Source: Flavobacteriaceae bacterium CG2_30_31_66
GTDB taxonomy: Bacteria; Bacteroidota; Bacteroidia; Flavobacteriales; Flavobacteriaceae
Direction: 5' to 3'
Assembly: GCA_001873065.1 (NCBI GenBank)
Contig: MNYM01000003.1
Coordinates: 1-64,000 of the forward strand
DNA length: 64,000 bases
The position numbers were made by a program, and so were the translations under genes. The notes beneath the pieces were generated by a model. It was not told where the DNA came from and ran no database searches. It was given only the letters and a program-made list of their open reading frames with translations. The first letter of the stretch is position 1; each line of letters opens with the position of its first letter. This document shows, in pieces, positions 39,536-49,900 of this stretch.

Positions 39536-42475
39536 TTAAAAATTTAAGTTGATTCCAAGAGAAAAAATTCTTGGTACAGGATACCCATTTTCACTTCCAT
39601 TGTTAGATTCTGGGTCTAATCCATCATAATTTGTAAGTACAAAAACATTTTGAACAGTGAAATTTAAACCCAATCCAAGTTTAGAATTCATCAAAGTTTT
39701 CCCGAAATTATAGCCAATATTGATGTTGTCCATCTTTAAAAAAGAGGCGTTTTGTAGGTAAAAATCACTGAATCTTTGCGTGTCATTATTAAATCTAAAA
39801 AGCGTGTCATAGTACAATCTGTTTAGATTTTGTGAAACTTGAAAATCAGTAATGGCAACAGTACTATTGTAAGGTTGAAAAAATAAATAATGACCTAAAT
39901 TGGCGTGAAAAGCAGTACTTAAACTCCATTTTTTATATTGAAAACTCGTGCTAAATCCTAGTAAATATTTTGGCAATGCTGATTTGTTGGTAATATATCT
40001 GTCAGCTGCATTGATATTTCCATCATTATTTACATCCACAACTTGACCTTCAATGGGCATTCCATTGGCATTATATACTTGATTGTATAGATAAAATGTA
40101 TTTCGAGGAAAGCCTACTGTATTTACCAAAGTTGCATCACTAAATAATCCAACTCCATCATCATTTCCGTTGGTTAATTTGGTTATTTTATTAATGTTAT
40201 AGGTTGCATTAAAATTTAATGTCCAATTGATGTCATCTGTTTTTACAGGTGTTGCATTCAGATTGAATTCTACCCCTTTATTTTCCATAGAACCAATATT
40301 GAGTAGTAATTGGTTTCCAAAATTTACACCCAAAGGAATGGTTGTGTTGTTCAACAAATCTTTGGTATTTTTTTGATACAAATCAATACTTCCAGAAATT
40401 CTGTCTTCTAAAAATCCAAAATCCAAACCAATATTAAAAGAAGCAGTTTGTTCCCATTTCAAATCAGGATTGTAAGCTTGAGGTGTAACAGTGATGTAAG
40501 GAGTGTCTCCAAAAGTATATCTGTTATTTAAAAAACCTGAATTGTATCCTGTTTGATAATAATAATTGGCAATACCATCTTGTTGTCCTGTGATTCCATA
40601 ACTTACTCTTAGTTTAAGATTTGATAAAGATTTGATGTCTTTCAAAAAAGTTTCTTCTTTCATTTTCCAAGCCAATGCTACTGAAGGAAATATTCCCCAG
40701 CGATTTTCTCTTGAAAAACGGGAAGATCCATCACGTCTTAAAGAAGCTGTTAGCAAATATTTATTATCAAAATTATAATTCAAACGACCATAAAATGAAA
40801 TAATAGCATTGCTAGGTTTATCAAAAGGAAATGGAGGTTCACTGTTTGGAAACTGAGTTCCATCTGCTCTAAAAGAAGGATACGAATAATTGGTTGCTAA
40901 AAAATCGTTGTATGAATATCCTGCTGTAATATCAAAATTACTTTTTAGAGATGGCATTTCTTTGCTATAAAAAAGATACGATTCTAGCAATAGATTTCTA
41001 ACTTCACGAGATGGATTTGCATAATAAATATACCCTCCTGAAAGATCGCTTGGAAAATAATTTGGCTGAGCAGCATCTCTAAAAACACCTCTAGAAATGT
41101 CATATCCTGCATTTACGTTTACGTGTAAATCTGGCAAAAAGTGCGTTGAATAATCTAATTGAATATTTCCCAAACTTCGATAACTTTGATTCACTCTATC
41201 CACTTGTTCAAGCATACTCACAGGATTTATCAAAGCAATTGCAGGATTGTCTGCAAACTGAGTATATTGAAAAAAACCTCCATACGTTTGATCTTCTACA
41301 TAAACTGGTTGAGTTGGATCAAAAGCTGTGGCTGTCCAAATGGCGTTTTGATTGGCAATTTTATCATCTTCAAACGAACCTTTTAAATTGATATTTACTT
41401 TTAAATGATTGTCAAAAAACTTTGGATTTAAGTTCAATAAAGCGGTAACTCTTTTATAATTTCCTGTTTTTAAATTTCCCTCTTGATCTAAAAATCCCAC
41501 AGAAGCACGAAAAGGCAAATTTTTAATGGCGCCACTTACACTCACATTAAATTCTGATGTAAATGCGGGTTGAAAAATTTCATCTTGCCAATTGGTAGTT
41601 GCAGTTCCTAATGGAGTTCTGCTTGTTCCAAGCGTATTTACAACAGCTCTATATTCATCAGCACTTAAAACATCTGCATTTCTTATAATTGTAGAAACTC
41701 TTGTGTTTGTGGAGATATTTACTTTAAAAGCATCCAAACTTCCTTTTTTTGTGGTGATAATTACAACACCATTAGAAGCTCTTGAACCATAAATTGCTGC
41801 AGAAGAAGCATCTTTTAAAACCGTAAAACTTTCAATATCATTTGGGTTTAACTGACTCAAAATTCCAGGACCATTATTTGAGCCTTCAATAGGAACTCCA
41901 TCAATAATAAATAATGGATTGTTTGTGGCGCTCAATGACGAACCTCCACGAATTAAAATAGAACTTCCAGCTCCAGGTCTTCCTCCAGCAGGCGTTATTT
42001 GAACTCCAGGCAATTTGTTGGCAACTAAATTTTCAACATTCGTTGCAGGAATTTCTTGGAAATCTTTTTCGCTGATTGTAGCTACAGAACCTGTTAAATC
42101 TTTCTTTTTCTGAGTTCCATAACCGATTAAAACAATTTCATTCAAACTTTCAGCTTCTTCTAACAACGAAACATTTACATTGGATGAAGTAACTTTTAAT
42201 TCCACACTTTTATATCCAAGATATGAAAACACTAAAACGTCACCAATACTTGCTTTTATGGAGTATTCACCATTAAAGTCTGAAATGTTTCCAATGGTTG
42301 TGCCTTTCAAAACTACACTAACTCCAGGCAATGGAGTATCAGAACTTTTTTCTTTGATGATTCCACTAACAGTAATTTTTTGAGCTTGTGAAACTATTGA
42401 AAAACTGAGTAACACAAATAGACAGATTATTTTTTTCATCCTTTTTGAATCTTTTTTCTTGTTGAAGAAAATCAT
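39536..42475 (-). CDS. SusC/RagA family TonB-dependent receptor
   Basis: VSGIIKEKSSDTPLPGVSVVLKGTTIGNISDFNGEYSI; VLIGYGTQKKKDLTGSVATI; DASSAAIYGSRASNGVVIITTKKG; start may be MKKIICLF (42439). Confidence 0.97.
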   Translation of the reverse strand: MIFFNKKKDSKRMKKIICLFVLLSFSIVSQAQKITVSGIIKEKSSDTPLPGVSVVLKGTTIGNISDFNGEYSIKASIGDVLVFSYLGYKSVELKVTSSNVNVSLLEEAESLNEIVLIGYGTQKKKDLTGSVATISEKDFQEIPATNVENLVANKLPGVQITPAGGRPGAGSSILIRGGSSLSATNNPLFIIDGVPIEGSNNGPGILSQLNPNDIESFTVLKDASSAAIYGSRASNGVVIITTKKGSLDAFKVNISTNTRVSTIIRNADVLSADEYRAVVNTLGTSRTPLGTATTNWQDEIFQPAFTSEFNVSVSGAIKNLPFRASVGFLDQEGNLKTGNYKRVTALLNLNPKFFDNHLKVNINLKGSFEDDKIANQNAIWTATAFDPTQPVYVEDQTYGGFFQYTQFADNPAIALINPVSMLEQVDRVNQSYRSLGNIQLDYSTHFLPDLHVNVNAGYDISRGVFRDAAQPNYFPSDLSGGYIYYANPSREVRNLLLESYLFYSKEMPSLKSNFDITAGYSYNDFLATNYSYPSFRADGTQFPNSEPPFPFDKPSNAIISFYGRLNYNFDNKYLLTASLRRDGSSRFSRENRWGIFPSVALAWKMKEETFLKDIKSLSNLKLRVSYGITGQQDGIANYYYQTGYNSGFLNNRYTFGDTPYITVTPQAYNPDLKWEQTASFNIGLDFGFLEDRISGSIDLYQKNTKDLLNNTTIPLGVNFGNQLLLNIGSMENKGVEFNLNATPVKTDDINWTLNFNATYNINKITKLTNGNDDGVGLFSDATLVNTVGFPRNTFYLYNQVYNANGMPIEGQVVDVNNDGNINAADRYITNKSALPKYLLGFSTSFQYKKWSLSTAFHANLGHYLFFQPYNSTVAITDFQVSQNLNRLYYDTLFRFNNDTQRFSDFYLQNASFLKMDNINIGYNFGKTLMNSKLGLGLNFTVQNVFVLTNYDGLDPESNNGSENGYPVPRIFSLGINLNF

Positions 42476-42491
42476 TTTTAGTTGATTGTTT

Positions 42492-42514
42492 TATTGGAAT
42501 AAAAAATTCCAATA
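42492..42514. repeat. Inverted repeat in the SusC leader
   Basis: TATTGGAAT-aaaaa-ATTCCAATA. Confidence 0.75.
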
Positions 42515-42576
42515 TTTTATAATTTACTTGTACAATAGTATGCGAAATATGAATTTTTGAGAGGGGTCAAATTCAT

Positions 42577-42601
42577 TCAATGAGTAGGAAGAACTCATTG
42601 A
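42577..42601. promoter_or_regulatory. Inverted repeat in HTCS-SusC intergenic region, candidate regulator site
   Basis: TCAATGAGT-aggaaga-ACTCATTGA; no T-run so not a typical terminator. Confidence 0.35.
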
Positions 42602-42651
42602 TTTTTGAATTTTTCTATAGATTTAGGATAATTTAGAATAATAAAGTCGAA

Positions 42652-45600
42652 TTATGATTTTGTGAAGTCTGAAGGATTTTTCTTAAACTTTTGTTTGAAC
42701 AATTTGCTAAAGTATTTTCGATCAGAATAACCCACTTTATAACAAGCATCTGCAACAGAATAGCCCATTTCTTCAATCAATTGTTTGGCAATTGAAAGCC
42801 TATAATCTCTGATAAATTCAATAAAAGTGAGCCCTGTCAATGATTTTATTTTTTTATACATAGCTGAATGGCTCATATTGATGTTTTCTGAAATGTTTTG
42901 TGCATTCAAGTTATTAGATTGCAAATTTTCTTCCAAAGATGTATAGAGTTTTTCTAAAAATATTTGATCTTGTGAATTGATAGCCAATTCTTTAGGATTT
43001 AATAAAATGCTATTTACGAATTTTTCTTTGAGCAATTTTCTATTTTTTAAAAGGTTTTTAATCCTGTTTTTTAAAATATCTTCGTTATAAGGTTTGATTA
43101 TATATTCATCAGCACCAGTTTCAAAACCTTCCATTTTATCTTTTTCAGCAGTTTTTGCTGTTAAAATAATGATCGGAATATGACTTGTAATTCCGTTGTT
43201 TTTAATTTTTTTAGACAACTCAATTCCGTCCATTTTTGGCATCATAATGTCGCTAATAATCAAATCAGGCATTTCTGTTGACGCTTTTTTAAGCCCATCT
43301 TCTCCATCAAAAGCTTGAATCACTTCATACGATTCTTGTTCTAAAATTTCCTTTAAAGATTCTTGAATTTCAAGATTGTCTTCAACAATTAAAATCGTTG
43401 TGATTTGCTTCTTTTTTCTTGAAATTTTTTTCTCTAATTTTTCAATTGTGTTGGTATTGCTTTCTAATTCCGAATCCATATTTTCATCCGAATCAAAATG
43501 ATTTCCTTTGATTAAATGAACTTCAAACGAACTTCCTTTTTTATAATTGCTTGTCACGTTTATGTTGCCTTTGTGCAATTCAACCACATCTTTTACGATT
43601 GCCAAGCCCAATCCAAAACCCCTATTATTTTTAGATTGAATATTTTTTACTTGAAAAAACCGATTGAATATTTTTTTCAAATCTTCAGTCGAAATTCCAA
43701 TTCCATTATCTTTTACAGTCAAAATAACTTCGTGAAAATTTTCTTCAATAATCACATCAATAGTGCCATTATCATTGGTAAATTTGAACGCATTTGATAT
43801 CAAATTGAAGACTACTTTTTCAAGTTGATTTTTATCAAACCATAAAAAAAGTGAGGTTAAATCGGTTTTAAAACTGTATTTTATGGTTCTGTCAAGCGCA
43901 ATGTCAGAAAAAGACAAATAGATTTCTTTTACGAAAGAAATAAATTCATTTTTAGAAACATTCAACACAATTTCATTGGATTCTAATTTTCGAACGTCAA
44001 GCAATTCATTGACCAATCTTAATAGCAAATTACTATTTCTTCTAATGGTATTTGCCGCTTTTATTTGCTTACTATCTTGAAGATTGTTGTTATCAAAAAG
44101 ACGATTGATTGAACTTAAAATAAGTGTAACTGGCGTTCGAATTTCATGCGAAATATTGGTAAAAAATTGTTGTTTCAAATTGTATAACTCCACATCTTTT
44201 TCGTGCGTTATTTTCTCTAATTCTAAGGAACTTTTCAGTTTTGCCCAAGAAATACTGTTTTTTCTGAAAAGATATAGAAAGAATAAAATGAGCAAAGAAT
44301 AGATAATATATGCCCACCAAGTCAACCAAAAAGGTCTTAAAATCTTGATATTTATGGAGGTATATTCTTCACCCCAATTTGCGCCAACTTCTTTACTTTT
44401 CACTTTAAAAACATAATTTCCAGGAGACAAATTCGTAAAAGTTGCTGTTCTGTCTTTACCAATTGTTCTCCAATCTTGTTCAAAATTTTCCATTTTAATG
44501 GCATATTCGCAATTTTGTGAAAACGGAAATTTTAGTGCCGAAAATTCAAAAGTGATGACATTTTGAAAATGTTTAAGTGTAATTTCTTTAACAAATTCTA
44601 TGTTTTTTTTCAATATTTCTTGAGAACCAATTGCAACTTCTTTGTTGAATAATTTAAAATTTCTAATCGTGACTTTTGGTTGCAAATTGTTTGTATTCAA
44701 TTTATTTGGGTCAAATTTTAGAACACCATTGATGCCTCCAAAATATAGAAATCCATCAGAATCTTTAAAACAAGAATTGATATGAAAATCGCCTGATAAA
44801 CTAGAGTAAGTGTTGAATGAATTTGTAGCATAATCAAATTTTACGATGCCATTTTTACTACCAAACCAAATATTTTGTTGGTCATCTTCAACAATGGAAG
44901 TGATTGTTTTGTATTTTATGTTTTCATTGTTTTCAAACCGTTCAATTTTTTTTGTTTTCAGATTCATTCTGTTAATTCCATCTCCTGAAGTTCCAATCCA
45001 TAAATAACCTCTTTTGTCTTTTAAGATTGAAAAAAGATTATTATTGCTAATTGTATTTGGATCATTTTCAATAAAACTAAAGTTTTCAACTTGATTTGAT
45101 TTAATATTAAAAGCACTCAAACCACCACCATAAGTGGCAATCCAAATGATGTCTCCTTCTTTTAAAATGGAAATTAAATTGTTATTGGTAAAGTTAAATC
45201 TTGTAAAAGTATTTTTTTTGATGTCAAAATTATTCAATCCTCCACCCCAAGTTGCAATCCATAAATTATGATTTTCGTCTTCAATAATATCTCTAACATA
45301 ATCATAGCTTAACGAGTTATTATTTGAAAACTCGTTTACAAATTGCGTTACTTTTTTTCTTTTATAATCAAATTTTAAAAGTCCATTTCCAAAAGTTCCC
45401 AACCAATAATTACCATCTTTCGTTTGAATTATTTTCTGAATATATTTTGCTTTGATGATGGTTTCATCAAAAAATTCAGTTTTAAGAGTAATTTTGTTAA
45501 AAAGATTCAATCCCTCTCCATCCAATCCTAAAAAAATTTTCTCTGAATTTTGAAAAATAGACAGCACAGGATTTGGATTTTTCCCAATAAAATCACTGAA

Positions 45601-46644
45601 AATCATTTCTGATTGACTCTTGTTATCCAAAATACTAATGCCATTCCAAGCTGTTCCAATCCAAATGGAGCCATTATTATCTTCAGTGATCACATAAATC
45701 GCATTTCCAGCCAATGATGTTGACAATTGAGAATTGTACATATAATTGTTCACAATTGGGTCTTTACTATTTGGATGTTTCAGTTCGAAAAGACCATAAC
45801 CATCAGTTCCAACCCACAAATTGCCTTTGCTGTCTTTTTTCATAGAACGAATAATTTTGAAATTCTCATTCAATGGGTCATCATTCTTGAAAAAATCAGC
45901 GATTTTATAGTTGTTCAAATCAATAGTAAGCAATCCTTTGCCCGAAGTTCCTAGTATAATTTTGTCTGAATTTAATTCAGAAATGGCGTTGATTGCACTT
46001 AAAATTTGTTGATTTTCTTGAGGAATATTTTTGAATTTTTTAGTCTGATTATCAAATAAAAAAACACCTGATGAAAATGTTCCAATCCAAATTCGTCCAT
46101 TGGAATCCTCATAAATGCTGACAACATTGGTTATTTTATGTTCATCAAAAGGATAATTATAAAACTTTTTTTCTTCAAAATTCAATATTGATAATCCCTT
46201 TTCAGTTCCAATTAACAGATTGCCATTTCTATCTTCAATGAGCGTATTAATTCGATCAGATAAAATTGAATTTTTGTCGTTTTTTGTGGTTTTGAAAGAG
46301 ATAAATGTGTCATTTATTCGGTCATAAAGATTCAATCCACTTCCATAAGTGGTGAGCCAAATTCGGTTTTTACTGTCTAAATAAAGTCCTGAAATGTCAT
46401 TAGAAACAATATTGCTATTTTGCTTTGTGTACGCTTTTATGCTGTGTCCATCATATCTGTTGAGGCCATATTGCGTGCTTATCCAAACGAAACCATTTTT
46501 TTCTTTTGCAATTCCTGTAATTCTTGAGCTTGATAATCCCTGAGATTGATCTATTTTTTGAAAAATAGGTTGGGTTTGGGCAAAATTTTGAAGAACAAAA
46601 AGCCCAAAAACAAACAATAAAAATAAATGTTTTAAAAATCTCAA
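42652..46644 (-). CDS. Hybrid two-component system (HTCS): two-component propeller, Y_Y_Y, HisKA/HATPase, REC, AraC-type HTH
   Basis: IWISTQYGLNRYDG propeller repeats; FFTNISHEIRTPVTLIL; DNGIGIS...GFGLGLAIVKDVVELHKG; LIISDIMMPKMDGIELS; AraC HTH VADACYKVGYSDRKYFSKLFKQKFKKNPSDF. Confidence 0.96.
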   Translation of the reverse strand: MRFLKHLFLLFVFGLFVLQNFAQTQPIFQKIDQSQGLSSSRITGIAKEKNGFVWISTQYGLNRYDGHSIKAYTKQNSNIVSNDISGLYLDSKNRIWLTTYGSGLNLYDRINDTFISFKTTKNDKNSILSDRINTLIEDRNGNLLIGTEKGLSILNFEEKKFYNYPFDEHKITNVVSIYEDSNGRIWIGTFSSGVFLFDNQTKKFKNIPQENQQILSAINAISELNSDKIILGTSGKGLLTIDLNNYKIADFFKNDDPLNENFKIIRSMKKDSKGNLWVGTDGYGLFELKHPNSKDPIVNNYMYNSQLSTSLAGNAIYVITEDNNGSIWIGTAWNGISILDNKSQSEMIFSDFIGKNPNPVLSIFQNSEKIFLGLDGEGLNLFNKITLKTEFFDETIIKAKYIQKIIQTKDGNYWLGTFGNGLLKFDYKRKKVTQFVNEFSNNNSLSYDYVRDIIEDENHNLWIATWGGGLNNFDIKKNTFTRFNFTNNNLISILKEGDIIWIATYGGGLSAFNIKSNQVENFSFIENDPNTISNNNLFSILKDKRGYLWIGTSGDGINRMNLKTKKIERFENNENIKYKTITSIVEDDQQNIWFGSKNGIVKFDYATNSFNTYSSLSGDFHINSCFKDSDGFLYFGGINGVLKFDPNKLNTNNLQPKVTIRNFKLFNKEVAIGSQEILKKNIEFVKEITLKHFQNVITFEFSALKFPFSQNCEYAIKMENFEQDWRTIGKDRTATFTNLSPGNYVFKVKSKEVGANWGEEYTSINIKILRPFWLTWWAYIIYSLLILFFLYLFRKNSISWAKLKSSLELEKITHEKDVELYNLKQQFFTNISHEIRTPVTLILSSINRLFDNNNLQDSKQIKAANTIRRNSNLLLRLVNELLDVRKLESNEIVLNVSKNEFISFVKEIYLSFSDIALDRTIKYSFKTDLTSLFLWFDKNQLEKVVFNLISNAFKFTNDNGTIDVIIEENFHEVILTVKDNGIGISTEDLKKIFNRFFQVKNIQSKNNRGFGLGLAIVKDVVELHKGNINVTSNYKKGSSFEVHLIKGNHFDSDENMDSELESNTNTIEKLEKKISRKKKQITTILIVEDNLEIQESLKEILEQESYEVIQAFDGEDGLKKASTEMPDLIISDIMMPKMDGIELSKKIKNNGITSHIPIIILTAKTAEKDKMEGFETGADEYIIKPYNEDILKNRIKNLLKNRKLLKEKFVNSILLNPKELAINSQDQIFLEKLYTSLEENLQSNNLNAQNISENINMSHSAMYKKIKSLTGLTFIEFIRDYRLSIAKQLIEEMGYSVADACYKVGYSDRKYFSKLFKQKFKKNPSDFTKS

Positions 46645-46975
46645 AATGGTTGTAATTAATTGATTTGTATATTTTTTGATGGCGATTTTTATTTGAAAAT
46701 CATGCTACTTTGTCACACAACAATCTATTAGTAAAACATTTTCAAAAAGGAAGACAATTTAAGATTTTTAGGGTGTCAAATTCTGATTATTTGCAATTTT
46801 ATCTTAAAATGACCCCAAATTCTTATTTCAAGGCAATTTCTGAATACTGAACCATTATTTATAAAAAAATAATTTTTTTTCATATTCTAAAAATAACTCC
46901 ATAATTTCTCAATTCTGGCATTTTTCTTGGTAAAAGAATTCTTATTTTTGATAGACATTCAACATACCCAACTTT

Positions 46976-49900
46976 ATGAAAACGAAACATTTAATTACAA
47001 TCTTTATTGCTATTTTCACCATAATTTCATGCACTAAAAAGAACGCTGAACCAAACAACATTTACAAATTCAAAGAATATATCAATTATACAACATCAGG
47101 AATTGTTTCTGTCACCGAAAAAATATCTGTAAATCTTGCCAAAGAAGTAGAAAATTGGGAACCAAATAAAGAAATTTCTTCAGAAATTATTGTTATAAGA
47201 CCATTCGTAAATGGAAAAATAAAAATTTTGAATACACATGTTTTTGAGTTTATTCCTGATGAAAATTTAAGCTCAAATACTGAATATTCAGTTACTGTAA
47301 AATTGGGTGAATTATATAAAAACACTTCTAAAGAATTTGAAACCTACACATTTCAATTCAAAACAATTGCGCCAAGTTTTAATATCAAAATTGGCAATAT
47401 CCAATCCTATTCTAAAGAGTATCAGTACATTGAAGGAATGATACAATCTGCTGATATCATCGATTTGGCTCAGGCAAAAAAATTAATAACTGCTTCTCAA
47501 AAAGGCAATTCAAAAAATATTGTTTGGAACGAAGCTTTTGATAAAGAGCGTTTTTTTGAATTCAAAATTGATAGTGTTCAACGTTTTGAAAATGAATCTG
47601 TTGTCAATGTTTCTTGGGATGGAAAACCTATAAATGCAAGTTCAAAAGGAGAAAATGACATCATTATTCCTGAAAAAAACAACTTTACAGTCCTAAGTAT
47701 CAATCCAGTTGATACCAATGAGCAATATATTTCTCTTAATTTTTCGGATGCTTTAAAAAAACAACAAAATTTTGATGGTTTAATCACCATTGAAAATGAA
47801 AAAAATCCACGATTTATCGTCAATGGAAATGAATTAAAAGTGTTTTCAGAAGTAAAATTCTCAGGAAATATCAAAGTAAGTGCTTTTCAAGGAATTAGAA
47901 ATACTGAAGATAGTTCTCTTAAAAATTCTTTTTCAGAAACCATCACTTTTGATCAACAAAAACCAGAAATTAGAGCGATTTCAAACGGAGTTATCTTGCC
48001 AAATTCGAGCAATCTAAAGTTCAATTTTGAAGTCATAAATGTAAAAGCTGTTGATGTAAAAATTATTAAAATTTTCGAAAATAATGTGCTACAATTTTTG
48101 CAAGAAAGTTATCTGAATGGCAATGATGAATACGAACTAAAAAGAGTTGGAAGAAGAGTGGCAAAAGAAACGATTACGTTGATTGCCGACGAAAAAAATT
48201 ATACTCAAAACTGGAGAGCTTATAGCATTGATATCGCAAAAATGGTAGCCACAGAACCAGGCGCAATTTATAGAATTGAAATTAGTTTTAATCAGCAACA
48301 AGTATTGTACAATTGCTCTGAAACTAAAAACTCTAACGATTTTGAGACTTCTTCAAATCATGAAGAAATTAGTGATGAAGACCAAAAAGAAGAAGAATAT
48401 TGGGATAATTTACTTTACAGTTATCAAGATTATGACTATAATTGGAACGAACGAAATAATCCTTGCAACAAAGCATATTATAAAACTGGAGAGCGTTTTA
48501 TTGCTCAAAATTTACTCGCTTCAAATCTTGGAATTACTGTAAAAAAAGGGACAAATGACGAGTACTTTTTTGCAATTACAAATATTTTAACTTCCAAACC
48601 AGAGGGAAATGCAAAAGTTCGACTATTCAATTATCAACAACAAGAAATCGCTTCAAAAAATACCGATTTAGAGGGATTTGTAACTGTTTCATCCCCTAAA
48701 AATGCTGCTTTTGCTGTTGTTTCTAAAGGAAAAAACAAGGGGTATATTAGGCTTGATGATGGCAAAACACTTTCGTTAAGCAATTTTGACGTTTCAGGAA
48801 CGCAAACTCAAAAAGGCTTGAAAGGTTTTATATACGGTGAACGTGGCGTTTGGAGACCTGGAGATGAAATGTACTTGACTTTTTTACTGAATGATGCCGA
48901 AAATCCTTTGCCAAAAAATCATCCAATAAAACTGGAAATTATGGACCCTGAAGGAAAATTGATGTTTAAAAAAGTGACTTCAGAAAACTTGAACAATTTT
49001 TATAAATTTACTGTAAAAACCTCTCCTGAAGCAAAAACCGGAAATTATACTGCACAAGTTTCTGTTGGTGGTGCACGATTTTATAAGAATCTAAATGTTG
49101 AAACTGTAAAGCCAAATCGTTTAAAAATAAAAGTTGATTTTAAAGATGAGATTCTCTCAAATCAAAAGCCAATTCGGGGAGTTTTAGATGTAAAATGGTT
49201 GCAAGGAACGCCTGCCAAAAATTTAAAAACTACGATTTCAGCTAAAATTTCAGCAACAAATTTTAGTTTTAAAAACTATAATAACTACTTTTTTTCTGAT
49301 CCTTCTCGAAGTTTTTCAACAGAAGAACTTACTTTTTTTGAAGGTAAAACAGACGAAAATGGCATTGCCAAAATTGAGAACTCTTTAAAAATTGGAGAAA
49401 ATGTACCTGGAATGTTGCAAGTACAATTCCTTGTAAAAGCGTTTGAAAATGGAGGTGATTTTTCTATTGATGCGTTTACCAAAAATTATGCTCCTTACAC
49501 CTCATTTGTTGGATTAAAATTACCAACCTTAGAGGAAAATGGAGCTTTATCAACTGATAAAAATCAACCTTTTTCCATAATTTCTGTAGATGAAAATGGA
49601 AAACCAATTCAAAATGACGAAGTTGAAGTGGCTATTTATCAAATTGCTTGGCGTTGGTGGTGGAGTTCTTCTGATGATTATTTGTCTAAATATACTTCAA
49701 GTAGCTATCACAAACCTTACAAATTCTTTAATGTAAAAACCAATTCAAAAGGCGAAGCTTCATTTTCGCTAAATATTTCTGAAACTGAAAGAGGTCGTTT
49801 TTTAGTGAGAGTTGTTGATAAAAAAAGCGGACATGCCACCGGAAAAGTAGTTTACTTTTATAAAAATTGGTGGGAAAACGCCACTTCTGGAGACAAAGAA

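Noticed and set aside
46645-46975. Island right boundary / attachment-site repeat
   Set aside because: No copy of the tRNA-Cys 3' sequence and no mobile-element gene seen in this gap
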